Shown here: piece after piece, positions 1 to 9,062 of the stretch | Position numbering within the stretch: the first letter of the stretch is position 1 | How the letters are laid out: each line of letters opens with the position of its first letter | From: Fragilaria radians | Lineage: Eukaryota; Bacillariophyta; Fragilariophyceae; Fragilariales; Fragilariaceae | Assembly: GCA_900642245.1 (NCBI GenBank) | Contig: CAAAJI010000096.1 | Coordinates: 34,060-59,466, forward strand | Length of the DNA: 25,407 bases | Direction of reading: 5' to 3' | Program-made: the position numbers and the translations under genes | The notes under the pieces: generated by a model | What the model was told of the DNA's origin: nothing | The model's database searches: none | The model's input: the letters and a program-made list of their open reading frames with translations, nothing else

Positions 1-335
1 TTTCGAGCATATGTCTTTCGAATGCTCTCTATTTTATTTAGTTCCTACAGGTTTCTTCGAGGGAAAAGTATTGGTTAAGTCCATCTTATCCCTCTCTATC
101 GTCATCTGCAAGTGAGAAACAATGCTCAATGCTTCTTGCGACAGCCCTCTATTAATTGTTGAAATTGTCCACAAATAATAAATATACGATTAAAGATGGC
201 GGGCTATATACTATATACCTAATCAATGAAAAAATTATACAGACTCTTTCAGAAGGTAACAAGAAGGAGGCCTTTAAATCTCTTTGCGACGAGAATGTAA
301 CCATCCACTGAGATCTGATTCCCGACTATTGAACG
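1..335. other. 5' flank of the HSF-like gene
   Basis: No coding region or RNA gene is recognisable here. The stretch is AT-rich and ends with an in-frame TGA at 330-332, immediately before the first ATG of the HSF-like gene. It therefore probably holds the 5' UTR and promoter of that gene. No TATA box or other recognised promoter element was identified. Confidence 0.4.
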
Positions 336-1424
336 ATGAATTGCAAAAGAAAAAATGATTGCCATGCAATCAAAAGAAAGAACCTAGATGAAGAAATAAA
401 GCTTAGAAAAGATATCTTGAGACTTTTTTGGCCAAGAGGGCAGCGTTTTAACTCTTTAGATTTACAATGGAATGACCTTCGTGCTTTAAATCTTCTAGAT
501 TTATTACGATGGAAATCTAGCTCTTTGGGCATATCAGTGCCTAGCACAAATGTAAATGTTGGAGAAATTCCTTACATTTTATCTTTCATGGATAGTGCGC
601 ATCTTTGCATTAGAGCACAGGAATCAAGTTATCTCTCTCAGCTTAGGATACCATGGCAACATAGCTTTGTACAGCTAGTTCCGACATCCGAGGCTATTTT
701 GCCATCCATTAATCCTGAATGCTTGGTTATCAATATCAGTAACGAAAAAGATAATGGAGTTCGAAACACCAAAGGTAGCAGAGATCCAAAGTATAAATTT
801 CCATGTAGGCTTCATCAAATTATATCCAATCCACATTACAGTGAGTATATTACATGGCTCCCACATGGCCGCGCCTGGAAGATATTGGAGCGGAAACAAT
901 TTGAAACCATAATCCTCCCCCGCTATTTCAGACATGGACGATTCTCTAGTTTTTTGAGACAGGTACGTCATTCATTATCTCCGTTTCCTCGGACCCTATA
1001 TTGTGATAACTAGGCTAGTTCCTCACAGTCATTCCCCATTTCTAAATGTTACAGGTTAACGGATGGGGATTTAGACGCGTAACTGAAGGTCCTGATCATA
1101 ATTCCTACTATCATGAGGTGAGTTTTTCAAGGTTGGTGAAAGTGGGAGGTAGGGGACACAATTCTTGACTCCAAAACGAAATTATAAATGTCTCACTCAC
1201 GGAACATTACACAATCTTTACGGTATAGCATTTTGTGAAGGATAAACCCCAACTCTGTTGGACCATGCAAAGGTCACCCGACTTGACAAAGTCGCAAAAT
1301 GTATCTCCTCACGATTCCTTTCCTGTTTCAGTACAATGTCCTTTGTCACATGGAAAAGACTCAACAATTTCGGATATCATCGAGTATGAATAATCGCATA
1401 AATGGGACTTGGCAGTCGGTTTAA
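336..1424 (+). CDS. Heat-shock-factor-type DNA-binding domain protein (spliced; 3' end uncertain)
   Basis: Probable nuclear transcription factor of the HSF family, which binds heat-shock-element-like DNA through a winged helix-turn-helix. Exon 1 is 336-962 and exon 2 is 1055-1117, joined in phase 0 through a 92-bp GT-AG intron. The domain starts near residue 154 (FPCRLHQIISN), continues through WLPHGRAWKIL and RYFRHGRFSSFLRQ, and after the splice gives VNGWGFRRVTEGPDHNSYYHE up to residue 230. Residues 1-153 match no domain I recognise. ATG 336 is preceded by an in-frame TGA, so it is the first possible start. Beyond residue 230 the gene is doubtful. A good GT at 1118 and a CAG at 1329-1331 allow a third exon at 1332-1424, giving 260 aa; without that splice a stop comes at 1166-1168. 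Neither version shows the usual hydrophobic end of the domain (an F-L-R-G-like segment) or the coiled-coil trimerisation region. It could be a short HSF-like regulator or a decaying copy. The domain call is firm; the gene end is not. Confidence 0.72.
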
Positions 1425-2478
1425 TTATTTATCCGAATGTAATATCGCATTCGTTTTGTTAGATTCATGGGGAGGTGAATTTGACGTCTAGAAACCTATG
1501 AAGTGAAGTAAAGATTAAGGTTACGATGTCTTAGATATTAGATTTCATCTGCTTTATATTTCAAATCCGATTTGAATATTTTCCCTGTCACTTTACTATC
1601 GACTCCATCCTAGTGCTGGATATGAAATGAAATATTAGGGAGATTCAGCAATTGCCGATGATGACAAAATATGATTCACGACTCAACATCGACTAATAAG
1701 AGATAAAGTATCGGGAGATAAGGCAAGTTAACTCACAATTTGATACTAGATTATGTGTCAACAATAAAGAGCTGGATTGTGTTAAAGGGAGCCAAAATAC
1801 TTCAAAATATTGTTTTCGGATGGAATTATTGATTAGAGAACATACAATGATTGCAGCAAATTGGTCTGCAAGGTAAAACATGGAATAAGGTGAAACTGTA
1901 GAGAAAAAAGGGAGAAAACTTGGAATCAAGTGAGAAGGAAGCAATGGCTATCTGATTGAACAAGCTGCAATGCCAAGAGCTAGCATAGAATTCATCACAA
2001 TTGTGCTCAAGAATACCTTAAATGGACTGAAGGGGAAGCTCATTTGAGCATTGAGGCTTTACCCAAGAAGCACACATAAATTGAAGTGGTAACTTGGTTG
2101 GAGCGTGACCAAAGCTCAATGTGAATAAAGGAGGAAGGGAATCAATCATAGACAGCAAGTAATCACTCACATCCATAGAAAATCAATAATTAAGTCCAGC
2201 ACAGAGTGTCAACAATAGGTTTAATGCCATTGCAAAAGATGTTGCAAGTAGCAAGGATATCAAGATTTTGGCAGTAAGAAAGTCAGTAGGATCATAGATT
2301 GAAGTTTCAAAGTTAATTTTAATTAAAAAACATTGATCATATACAGGCATCTCTGGGATTAATCATTGATTTGATTTCCTTAACAAATTTTGCAATTGTA
2401 ATGGTACGTCCAAATAACTTAATGATGAATTTTTATAAGATCCATATTCAGTCTTACTACTATTAATGGTAAGTAACA
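1425..2478. other. Gene-free AT-rich stretch
   Basis: About 1 kb with no frame I can assign. The longest open stretch, on the minus strand around 1693-1944, has no recognisable motif. In the other direction the frames are broken by many stops. It may hold unspliced 3' parts of the HSF-like gene or old repeat sequence, but I see nothing definite. Confidence 0.3.
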
Positions 2479-2562
2479 AGCAGTAGCAGTGGGATTCGAA
2501 CCCACGATGGCACAGAAAAGATGATTTTCTATACCCACTTACAGTAATTGCCGGTTACTGCT
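2479..2562 (-). pseudogene. tRNA-like sequence (probable tRNA pseudogene or tRNA-derived repeat)
   Basis: The minus strand contains a perfect T-arm, GTGGG-TTCGAAT-CCCAC, which is also a consensus RNA polymerase III B box. Upstream of it is a 5-bp hairpin AGAAA/TTTCT with a 7-base loop ATCATCT; the loop has T at position 33 and would read anticodon CAT. The 3' side TACTGC can pair with GCAGTA at the 5' side. Against a working tRNA: two extra bases sit between the T-stem and that acceptor strand, the D-arm is not recognisable, and position 37 is C rather than a purine. I call it a relic or the head of a tRNA-derived short interspersed element. Confidence 0.35.
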
Positions 2563-3507
2563 GACTCCTGTCATACTAACATTTATATGTTACTGCCCAT
2601 TTCTAGCAGTTGTACCGTTGTACAAATGACTGGTGATTCTTGTGATAGGTCAACTCTATCTTCTTCTTATACTCCCCTAAATTGAGGAATCAAGGAACTT
2701 GAGGAGCAGTTTCCTCTTAAGCCTTATTGGTTGTATACCCTGCCTACTTCAGCTAGTCACAGGTAGTTTTGAGGTCTTACCCTGGCGTGCCTACCGGACA
2801 TTGCTTCTGAACCTTATCTAGTGCCATAAGGAATGCCTCCCTCTTACAACAGTGGTAAATAGATGTGTGGATGTACCGATACCGGAGACGTCCAAGTTAT
2901 CTTTAGTACATAGTAAATAGTACGAGAAACAATATCCTTATTTTTACTCATCTACATCTAGAATAAATTACATAGTTAACTATTCTTTCTACATCTACCG
3001 CAAATTCAATAAAGTTGTGAATCGAAGATCACATAAGGCTAGAGTCTAAGTGTTAAACCTAACACGTACGCTAAAGAGAATACGTGGTCAAGGGAACGCG
3101 TTGACAACACATTCACAAGAGATGTAATGTAAAAGTAACTTTATTAGGTCATAATTTAAATTTATAAGAAACTCTTAGAGGAGCTTAGAGCATAGTTGAA
3201 CCACAAGTAATTCACCAGAAAACGGCTTTTTCACATGCAGTTCTTGAAACTTAATAATGTTGTTGAAATCATATACGTAACGTTAATCGGGTTATATTCT
3301 TTGAGCAAATTGCAATTGAAAAACAAAAACTTTTCAGAGTAAGTGCTAGGTCACTACTAAGAGAACAATTTTATCCTCAAAAATGTAGCAAGATTTGAAT
3401 ATTGAGAAGACTTTGAACATGTATCCGGATTTTTCAACTCATGACACCGTTCGACATATGCGATGCTTCAATCTTCAAGCAAGATTCTGGTATCAACTAA
3501 AACTTTA
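2563..3507. other. Gene-free stretch, locally GC-richer
   Basis: No gene was identified. The part from about 2640 to 2900 is visibly less AT-rich than its surroundings and reads like inserted repeat DNA, but no coding motif, terminal repeat pair or target-site duplication could be defined. From 2940 to 3507 the sequence is plain AT-rich intergenic DNA. Confidence 0.3.
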
Positions 3508-3830
3508 ATGACCAAGCAGAAAAATCTAACATAAATAACTATGAATAGCTTGTATAACAAATGAATAGAAATTAACCATAGCCATCAGCAGCATAAATTG
3601 AACTCAGTATTTGTGGCACATGGGAGAATCTTGAAGTAGTGTTGCAACCTAAGAAAAATATCTTGACACAAAGGCAAAAGGTATTATTTCATTAAAAAGT
3701 GTGGTTGTTGACATCTCAATTTTCTCAAACCTAGAAAGATTAAATTTGCCCTCTTGTACTCACATTTCTTATTCTGTAGTATGAAAATACGCTCTTCGAA
3801 ATATAAAACGCTATCAATTATCTGAGTATA
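3508..3830 (+). repeat. Distal upstream block of HMG-A, shared with 20697-20890
   Basis: This stretch resembles 20697-20890 in the same order and orientation. Shared pieces include AAGCAGAAAAAT, CTTG(A/C)CACAA(A/G)GGCAAA, ACTCACATTT and AAAATAC(G/A)CTCTT, with insertions and deletions between them. It lies about 0.75-1.1 kb upstream of the HMG-A start. The flanks of HMG-B and HMG-C have a gypsy relic at the corresponding distance instead. It supports a common origin for the 5' flanks of HMG-A and of a unit near the right edge. Confidence 0.55.
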
Positions 3831-4533
3831 TCAAGAAGTATCATCTAAACTTTGGTAAATGAGTATCTTTTGATCACTTCCAAAACCGTTTGCTTAGGAC
3901 GATCATTCAACTTCCAGGACAAAAATACCGCTATGAATTCAAATGACGAAGTAAAAAAACATCTTCCTTGGTTATCAAGGTTCCATATATGTTACTACTC
4001 TTCACTTTGTATGTACTCTTGTGGAATTGTGTCCCCCCCTGTAAAATTATCTTATTGTTAACCTTATCGACTCTCCGTTGCATATGGGTGACTTGAAATT
4101 TGTCTCAAAGTAATCCAATGTTTTCAGATTCGAAAGGTTTCTGTTGTTTGGCACATAACGGATTGAAGTATTTTCTGTATATTGTTGTTGTTGGAAACCG
4201 TGCTTCGGTCAACAGTTTCATTTCGTTGGCCAGTCAATGTTTTATTTTTAACGTAAAATCTATGCGTATCTGGAATTTTTTTTCCTCCCGTTGAAAATAT
4301 TCATCTAACAGCTAAAGTTAATCTGTGTAAGATACATTTATAGTCACGTCATGTGGATTTGCCTGGATTCCATAGACATTTTTCTCGTCACACTCCCCCT
4401 ATGCAATATTAGCAGTAGTGAAACATTTCTACTTCGCGTAGTTTTGCAGGATTACCTGTTAAGAATCTAAATTTATCGTAGCAACGAACAACAGTCTGGT
4501 CTCTTGATCGACGCTGGCCCTTCTTGTCCAAAG
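3831..4533 (+). promoter_or_regulatory. Upstream region of HMG-A
   Basis: This gene-free stretch leads into HMG-A. Two pieces recur upstream of the paralogues: GGAAACCGTGC near 4192 corresponds to GTTGTGAACCGTGC near 11045 and 16272, and GCAACGAACAACAGTCTG near 4481 is almost the same near 11268. Short open stretches at 3852-4061 and 4100-4294 have no family motif and are not called. It probably contains the promoter; no experimental element is implied. Confidence 0.4.
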
Positions 4534-4571
4534 CAATAACCTTTCGTTACCAAATGCAATTCCGGTAATGC
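4534..4571 (+). promoter_or_regulatory. Conserved 38-bp block upstream of HMG-A start
   Basis: It runs from CAATAACC through CTTTCGTTACC to CCGGTAATGC and ends 19 bases before the ATG. It is the same, base for base by eye, at 11326-11363 and 16567-16604. It is more strongly conserved than the DNA on either side, as expected for a core promoter, transcription start or 5' UTR control element. Confidence 0.5.
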
Positions 4572-4590
4572 CGTAATACTACATATTCCT

Positions 4591-6161
4591 ATGAGTCAGA
4601 CGATATCCCAGAAGAGGAAATGTGCTCCAAAGTTTAAGAAGGCACCGCAAGCTCCTAGGTGAGACATTTCGTGTCCCCATAAAATATACCATGTCATCTC
4701 ATTTGCTTACTTTTCACCCCTACTAGGAGATTCAAATCGGCCTACATGTTCTTTTCGACAGAACAACACAAGCATATCAGAGATGAATTGATGGCTGATG
4801 GTAGATGTGAAAAGGTGAGATATCAGACATACTGAAACTTAAACAATTCACTTCTCAAACACCCTAACAATATCTTTAGACTACCGAGATTGCAAAGCTT
4901 GTATCACAAGCTTGGAAGAAGCTGAGTGATGAAGATAGGAATCATTGGGAAGAAAAAGCCCAGCAAGATAAGGCTAGGTATGAAGTCGAAAAATCAATTT
5001 ACACAGGACCCTGGAGAGTTCCTGTGAAGAAGCAGCTGCAGGATGATCCAAACATTCCCAGGCGACCAATGTCTGCATTCTTGGCATTCTCTCATGCCAA
5101 ACGAGCTGAGGTAAAAAAGAAGAATCCTGAATTAACCAATGCACAACTTTCACGTCGTCTAGCACAATTATGGAAGGAGGCAAATGAGGAGGAGAAAAGG
5201 GAATACATTGATCATGAATATACGTTGCGTCAAAAGTACTTGACAGATATTGCTACTTGGCGTCAGGTGAATGAAAAGATGATAACTGATCAGCGCAGTC
5301 GGAGGGAAAACTTTGCAATGAAACAAGTCATGGATGGAGAACAAAGTGTGGATCCAACCTTGTTGACAAGACATTCGCAACCTAGTGATGACTCTACTTC
5401 CCATGAGAATAATGAATTTCGTTCCATGTCCTCCGAGCAAGGTGGTAACTGGAATCCATATTCAGACTATACTGCTGCACATTACAATTATCCAGTACCG
5501 ACAAGTGCAGGATATCCACCACAATCGGATGAACGATATGCTGCATATCCACCACATCCGGATGAACGACATGCTGCATATCCATCACATCCTGATGAAC
5601 GATATGTTGCATATCCACAACACCATTACTATGATTCATCAACATATCCAGCACCGATTGCTCCTCCTCTGGGTTACTCTCATCCGGGAGAATACTCCCC
5701 ATATTACCCGTCTCGTAATCAACATTCCGACGGGGAGTGGGCTACAGAGCCGCATGTTTATAGTCATTATTCAGATCAGTTTCGGCAACATCGTAATAGT
5801 GCTGCTTCCAGTAGGTATCAAGGTAAATAAATTCCCAAACATGCGTTTTCCTCAATAACTTCTTTTCTAACTGTTTCCTGTTCATGAACCAGGAATTCCT
5901 TTTCCATCACCAATCAATGCTGGACATTATGAATCTCACAATGAATATCCTGATAACTATTTGGAACAACTTCATCCGGCAACAACACAAAATGAAACAA
6001 CACAACAAGTTTCGAGTAGACACTATCATCCACCCTATAAATATCCATATGAATACATGCCCTCCTCGGAATCTGAGAGAAGGTTACCAGAGGATTCAAA
6101 CTTGGCGTCGAATTCACAAATTTCTCCCAAAAGGAAAATTCATGATGATCATGGATTGTAA
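4591..6161 (+). CDS. HMG-A: two-HMG-box protein with Tyr/Pro-rich repeat tail
   Basis: Predicted DNA-bending chromatin protein of the HMG-box family, acting in the nucleus. Exons: 4591-4658, 4727-4814, 4880-5822 and 5893-6161. The introns are 68, 65 and 70 bp, all GT-AG, giving 455 aa ending at TAA. HMG box 1 covers about residues 22-95 (RRFKSAYMFFSTEQHKHIRD; later AWKKLSDEDRNHWEEKA). Box 2 covers about 109-181 (IPRRPMSAFLAFSHAKRAE; LAQLWKEANEEEKREYIDHEY). A basic linker with PWRVPVKK joins the boxes. After residue 181 the protein is low-complexity, rich in Tyr, Pro, His and Ser, with three YPPHPDERYAA-type repeats at about 264-299. The last exon ends with the basic stretch SPKRKIHDDHGL, a possible nuclear localisation signal. 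The first ATG is chosen because HMG-B and HMG-C start at the same place. Compared with them, box 1 has GRCEK for GRNEK and AQQDKARY for ARQDKARY. The structure is firm; the biological target is unknown. Confidence 0.88.
5513..5619 (+). repeat. Coding repeat in HMG-A (3 units of about 33 bp)
   Basis: Three in-frame copies of an 11-codon unit of the form YP(P/S)HPDERYAA. Variants are QSDERY in the first unit and RHAA in the second. The array ends at the invariant YPQHHYYD. The unit number differs in the paralogues (4 in HMG-B, 5 in HMG-C), as expected of a tandem repeat that grows and shrinks by slippage or unequal exchange. Confidence 0.85.
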
Positions 6162-7154
6162 GATATCGCTTTGAAAATCGTACAGCTCATTTTGGATTTT
6201 ACTCCCACACAAGAATCAAAACTAGGTCATTCCTGATACGTCTACGTTAACTCTAGTCTATGGCTAAGTTACAATACAGGGGAAGCTTGAACTCTCAATG
6301 TGGCATCCTTCATTCAGGATAAGTTAATTGCTATCCGATGATCATTGATACCGTTATGCCCTAATAGTATTCCAATGGACACTCCTTTTAAGCTGGTTAC
6401 CTACAGGCAGCATTACAGCCCATAGCTAACCTTCCTTTAATGGCAAAAGAAACTTTCATAGTAACCATATAATGGTGGGGACATTCTACAAGAAGAATCT
6501 AAAGTATTGTAAACTCAACAGAGCATATTTCTCACTAGCTGTTCAATCAATAATGCCTTCAATTGTGAAGAATATCCAGAATCAGCTCTGTTCAGGATTG
6601 GTCCTTATAATAATCACATTAATACCTAAGTGAAATGGTTGATATTGTGTTAGTGTCATTGTTTATCCAGATGAAACATGGTTGACGTGTGTAATCTTAA
6701 GTGTTGGGAAGACTATGACGTCGAACACGTTAAACGAAGCGATGATTTCTTTGATTCTTAAAATAGTATTCGTGGTATGTGAAAGCTTCAAGTCTTGGTT
6801 TGAATTTTTCGACATTAGTAAAGCAAAGCTTTGAGTCAAAATGTAAACATTGGAATCCGGAAAGGAAATTGAGATATTATCTATGGCTTACTACAGGTTG
6901 GATTTGGTAACATCAAGCTTTACATTAAAATTGAGAAATGCAATGAATTCAGAATGGCAAATATGTTGAAAACTGAATTTCCTATCCCAGGAGTTGTACA
7001 ATTATTTTTAGGACACCAATTTAATTTTTAGTCACAATAACTAAGACACAGTACTTAGCATACAGCTGCGCATTTGCTGAATCTTCCTCTACCCTGAGGC
7101 AGCCTTTCTTAACAAACATGTAAAATATTGAAGTAACAAAATCACCCGAACAAT
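6162..7154 (+). repeat. 3' flank of HMG-A, duplicated with the gene
   Basis: No gene is seen. The stretch follows the DNA after HMG-B (from 12980) and, with more divergence, after HMG-C (from 18267). Shared pieces include ACACAAGAATCAAAA, GATACGTCTACGTTAAC, AGCTCTGTTCAG, AATCTTAAGT and, for A and B only, AGTTGTACAATTATT. The first 100 bases after the stop codon are the best conserved and probably include the 3' UTR. The likeness to the HMG-B flank stops near 7110, where a segment kept after HMG-B and HMG-C (about 13985-14560 and 19180-19770) is missing. Confidence 0.65.
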
Positions 7155-7382
7155 CTTAGAGTCAGTCACTTTTAAGAGAAAATGAAGCTCGTTGTTCAGC
7201 AGCATGCGCCTAAAGGAATGTAGCAAAGGCCTTCACAAGAGGATGATGTGGAGTGAAAGAAAGTGACCTTCACAAGAGGGCAATGTGTCGCGGATGAGAT
7301 ACAAATAGATCATAATTTCATTTTGTGCAACTTGGCTTAGAGCTTTGTGATCACAGTTAGTTGAGAGTTAATTTGGAATTTC
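7155..7382. other. Junction sequence left of the plus-strand gypsy relic
   Basis: Bases 7155-7210 match 14573-14630 by eye (AGTCACTTTT..GAGAAAATG.AGCT..TTG..CAGCA), marking the far edge of the minus-strand gypsy relic that both intervals share. From 7211 to 7382 there is no coding match. CCTTCACAAGAGG occurs twice, 34 bases apart (near 7231 and 7267). The stretch may be a degraded LTR or leader of the plus-strand element; no LTR pair could be shown. Confidence 0.35.
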
Positions 7383-9062
7383 TCCATGGTCAAGACTGCT
7401 AGATCCTCTGTTGGACTACAGTTGTTGGAGAGAAACCCCCTATCACGTTTGTTTCTAAGGTCAAGAAGTTGGATAAAGCTTATGGAGGAGAGGTGGACTC
7501 AACTCAGCTAATCATGCTAGAGTTTCTAATGGTCCCTGCTAACCCAGCATTCAAGTGTTCCAAGTTGTTTGCCATTTCTAAGGATAGTTGACCAGAGGAG
7601 TGGATCAAGTGATTGAAGGGTTTTTAGGAGATAGAGAATCTTATGCCCCTTAATAAACCTGTAGACAAGACCAAGATGTTTAGAAACATTTTGAAGGGCC
7701 AGGCCTTGTCTTATTTTGAACATCACTTGAGGAAGAGGTAAGATGTAGAAAACTCAGAAATACCTGACGACGACCTTCTAGAATTAGTAATTAGAGACAT
7801 AGGCATAGCATATATTCCTAAGCGTGTCATTTGCATGCAAAAATATTGTTTGAGGAGAGGCTTATACATGGGGTTCTAACACTTCTGTGCAACAATTTGT
7901 TGAAAGATTGAGTGACCTCAACCGCTATTTGCTTTTTCTCAGAAGAGTTCCCCAAACAACTAGAACAAGATGAGATTATTGATATCTTGGGTCAAGCTAA
8001 GGCATCTGAATGGCATGAGACAATAGTTGCTGCTAATATTGATATTTTTGGAATGGTTTATGTAGAATCTGTTGTCTATTTCAAGAGATTGAAAAATTTG
8101 GAAAAAAACAAGAAGACCAATGGAATAGCACCCTTACAAATAGATCATAAGAAAACTGTTGACAATAGTCTTGGCAGATCCAATATTTTCAGCCTTTGGT
8201 GTCATCATTGTGAGAAAAATAATCACAATACAGCAGATTGTCGGGAAATCGCCAAAACGAAACAGCAGAAAAAGGTCTGTTTTTCAAGCCAAATCTGCCT
8301 CAGTAAGAAAGGCTTTGGATTTTCGTTTTGAAGAAATCAACGCCCTCAAGAGGCAGTTGAAACCTGAAAAGGTTACAAAGAACAAGAAGAGGAAGGTTGA
8401 ATCTCTTCTCTTTAAAGAAATTAACTTAAGCTTTAGTAGTGATGAAGGTCAGGAGAACCTTTTGACTTTCCCAAATTTCTTTAGACCTGGCACAGAATGG
8501 GTATGATCCTTAACTTCCAGGATAAAACTGTCTTCTGGGACAAAGACACTATCCCTATGAATACAAAAAAATCTGTTTGGGTAACAATGTACCTTCAATC
8601 GGTTGAAACCTTCAAGGCATGTTTTTCACTGGCTGTTGCTCCTTGAAGAATTTGGGGTAACTTCAGAATATATCCCAGGAAAGAAAAATGTTGCAGCAGA
8701 TGCTTTATCTTGCTTAGGCATTGATGAACTGAAAATTCAAAATGAAGAAGCCTTGACCAAGCAGATCAGGAAAATTAAATTCCTAAAGCATACTTCCTTA
8801 ATATTCAATGAGCAGAGTTAATGGGTTAAGAGAAAAAGGGTTAACTCAATATCACTACTCGTTGCAACACTTTGAAGGATATGATCTTCTGTATTATAAG
8901 GACAAAATACACATTCCTCAATCCTTAAGAAAGAAAGTACTATCCTGTTATCATGAATACTTCCTTCATCCAGGACAAACATGTACTGAAAAGACCAGCA
9001 GGAACACCATGACATGGCCTGGTCTCACACAAGATGTTGAACGTCTATGTTACAAAGGTTTG
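7383..9062 (+). mobile_element. Ty3/gypsy retrotransposon relic, plus strand (gag, end of protease, RNase H, integrase N-terminus)
   Basis: Decayed gag-pol with frameshifts and stops. A gag-like stretch begins near 7383. A CCHC zinc knuckle, CHHCEKNNHNTADC, is at 8200-8241. NFQDKTVFWDKDTIPM at about 8512-8562 matches the segment after the gypsy protease. The reverse transcriptase is missing: by about 8600 the sequence is already at the end of RNase H (LLLLEEFGVTSEYIPGKKN, then ADALSCLGID). The integrase N-terminal zinc-binding domain follows at about 8814-9056 (KGLTQYHYS, HFEGYDLLYYKDKIHIPQSL, CYHEYFLHPGQ, TMTWPGLTQDVERLC). The catalytic integrase core of this element is absent; at about 9062 the sequence turns into another gypsy integrase on the opposite strand. 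It cannot encode a working element. Confidence 0.82.

Noticed and set aside
963..1013. Unspliced continuation of the HSF exon 1 frame to a stop at 1011-1013
   Set aside because: Splicing at 963/1054 restores the exact HSF motif VNGWGFRRV in phase, which the unspliced reading lacks.
3897..3950. Peptide GRSFNFQDKNTAMNS similar to the gypsy segment NFQDKTVFWDKDTIPM seen at 8512
   Set aside because: The match is short, needs an internal gap, and has no neighbouring gypsy motif. It could be chance or a tiny fragment, so no feature was called.
5385..5858. Open frames in other registers over the HMG repeat tails (also 12291-12737 and 17574-17990, and minus-strand frames there)
   Set aside because: They arise because the in-frame 33-bp repeats leave the other frames open too; they show only His/Met/Ile-rich repeats and do not continue through the splice sites.
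7231..7280. Direct repeat CCTTCACAAGAGG, considered as LTR or target-site duplication
   Set aside because: The copies are only 34 bases apart and do not bracket an element; too short and close to be an LTR pair.
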